64,000 nucleotides of DNA, from positions 1 to 64,000 of IMG/VR virus record IMGVR_UViG_3300002052_000002; one strand, 5' to 3'. The position numbers were made by a program, and so were the translations under genes. Every line of letters starts with the position of its first letter. Positions within the stretch are counted from its first letter, which is position 1. Source of the stretch: a virus. The notes below the pieces were generated by a model. The model ran no database searches. It saw only the letters and a program-made list of their open reading frames with translations, and was not told the DNA's origin. This document shows, one piece after another, positions 62,763 to 64,000 of the stretch.

Positions 62763-64000
62763 TGCCTTATGAAAAGTACGTTATAGAGAAATTTCAAGTT
62801 GGACTGATAGATGAGAATGAATTATCTAAATTGAGTCATCCTCCTGGAGCATCTATAGATTGTCAAAATGTTATTTGGATGCCTAGTGGGGCGCTGACTA
62901 AGCGAAAAGGCCTTAGAAAGCTAAATGCTGTGGGCCCATTAGTAGACTCTGCTATAGTCCATATGCAGCAGATGAAGGACAAAAATGGGTCTGATTATGT
63001 TGTAGCCTTTTCCTGTGCTTCAGGGAGTACCTCCGCTAGTATTGGTAGATTTGATGATTCTAGTGGGATTGGAACGTTCCATCCTATATATGTGGATGGA
63101 TGGCTAGTAGGAGATGGGCATCCAGTTTCAACTACAACTTTCATGGGATCTGGAGCTTGGACTTCTTGGAGTAATGTAGGTCCAATATATGGATGGGATG
63201 CCGCTGCAGCAACCCCATCAGCAGCTGTCCCAATAACAGATACTCCTAGTGGAGCAAAAGTTGTAGTTGCTTTTGGTAATTTCTTATTTCTTTGTAATAT
63301 GTTGGGGGATACTGGTGCGGAAGCTGGCGTGCAGCAAAGATCCAGAATTAGATGGTCTGCTGCTAGAGATTGGACAGATTGGCCTGTCACATATTATATG
63401 GATTTGGACACGGATGATGGAGACGAGATAAAAGCAGCCACTATGTTCCGTAACTCCCTAATAATATTCAAGGAATTTAAGATGTACGCTATACGTTGGG
63501 TTGGTGGCACGGAGTTATTTAGGGCAGAGCGTATAGATGATAGTGTAGGGTGTGTCGGCCCAAATGCATGGGTAGAGTCTGGCGGAGATTTATACTTCCT
63601 AGGCTGCCAGGTGCCTTATAAGTACACAGGACAAGGAGTACCAGAAAGTATAGGCGACGCGGTACAGAGTACATTTGATGAGATGGATCTTACTATTAGT
63701 CAAATGAATGATGTAGATAGTGATGAAGAATTCTATGAAGTTATGTTTAACATGGCTACAAGTGATTCTGAAGCTGCCAGGAAAGATACACAACTTGTAT
63801 ATGATACACGATTTGGTAGTTGGACTAGATTTGATATGACAGCCTCTTGTATACGTGGGATAGATTATGGCACTAATGCTATGTATATTACTTTAACACA
63901 GCCATATTCCGCGTATGCTGGTACACAAATTAGAGATTGGGCAGGGGCTAAAGAAGGAATGTTGGCAGTAGGCTCATACTCTGGAGATATCAGAGAGTAT
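62762..64000 (+). CDS. Nozzle-like tail protein, partial
   Basis: ATG 62762 overlaps the upstream stop (TAATG); the frame stays open for 413 codons to the window edge. SHPPGASIDCQNVIWMPSG, LTKRKGLRK, then repeated blade-like strands (VVVAFGNFLFLCNM, NSLIIFKEFKMYAIRW, GDLYFLGCQVPYK) fit the beta-propeller tail nozzle of podoviruses. Ends out of view. Confidence 0.75.
   Translation, partial: MPYEKYVIEKFQVGLIDENELSKLSHPPGASIDCQNVIWMPSGALTKRKGLRKLNAVGPLVDSAIVHMQQMKDKNGSDYVVAFSCASGSTSASIGRFDDSSGIGTFHPIYVDGWLVGDGHPVSTTTFMGSGAWTSWSNVGPIYGWDAAAATPSAAVPITDTPSGAKVVVAFGNFLFLCNMLGDTGAEAGVQQRSRIRWSAARDWTDWPVTYYMDLDTDDGDEIKAATMFRNSLIIFKEFKMYAIRWVGGTELFRAERIDDSVGCVGPNAWVESGGDLYFLGCQVPYKYTGQGVPESIGDAVQSTFDEMDLTISQMNDVDSDEEFYEVMFNMATSDSEAARKDTQLVYDTRFGSWTRFDMTASCIRGIDYGTNAMYITLTQPYSAYAGTQIRDWAGAKEGMLAVGSYSGDIREY

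Overview
The window looks like part of a tailed-phage genome that infects a Gram-negative host. The phage call rests on a terminase, portal, scaffold, major capsid protein, head-tail adaptor and the start of a nozzle-like tail protein, all in podovirus order (SU10/phiEco32-like by my reading of the families). The Gram-negative call rests on a PagL-like outer-membrane lipid A deacylase and a likely secreted lipoprotein. Base composition is A+T-rich, the genetic code is standard, and Shine-Dalgarno sites are strong. I see no tRNA, DNA polymerase, integrase, CRISPR array or insertion sequence.

Layout. The window is divergent. From 1 to about 35.7 kb every supported gene is on the - strand; from 36.3 kb to the right edge every gene is on the + strand. 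The 600-base junction at 35.7-36.3 kb holds a long inverted repeat and a very strong ribosome binding site. The - arm is made of about 100 very small genes, usually overlapping by 1-4 bases (ATGA, TAATG), including many zinc-ribbon microproteins and a set of proteins that all begin with MKIL or a close variant. Embedded in it are the recognisable enzymes. These are a ParB-like protein, a SNF2 helicase, a class II glutamine amidotransferase, two phage-type COOH-NH2 amidoligases, an ATP-grasp ligase, GNAT acetyltransferases, a gamma-glutamylcyclotransferase-like protein and an Rnl2-type RNA ligase. There are also a Ro60/TROVE protein, two zincin-like proteins, a PagL-like protein and a GIY-YIG nuclease.

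Two non-coding systems stand out in the - arm. The first is a gene-free stretch of about 1.05 kb (32.47-33.55 kb) that ends in a perfect intrinsic terminator and folds into many stems, including a three-way junction. I read it as a large structured RNA of the GOLLD/ROOL kind, though possibly a new class. The second is a family of eight (perhaps nine) intergenic stem-loops, all in the same orientation. Their closing stems covary, while the loop keeps a core read on the - strand as CAGCAAY or CCGCAAY.

The + arm starts with small genes, a GNAT and an M14-type metallocarboxypeptidase, then a Cys-plus-HTH protein. Next comes the packaging and virion module: terminase small subunit (no ordinary start codon), LamG-like proteins, terminase large subunit, beta-rich virion proteins, portal, scaffold, capsid, adaptor, four fibre-like proteins and a nozzle protein cut by the window edge. 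The amidotransferase, amidoligases, ATP-grasp, GNAT and cyclotransferase plausibly form one pathway that makes or modifies a peptide or glutamyl conjugate. The TROVE protein, RNA ligase and structured RNAs suggest a phage RNA-handling system. GATC is almost absent from the - arm and common in the + arm, so the two arms differ in history or selection.
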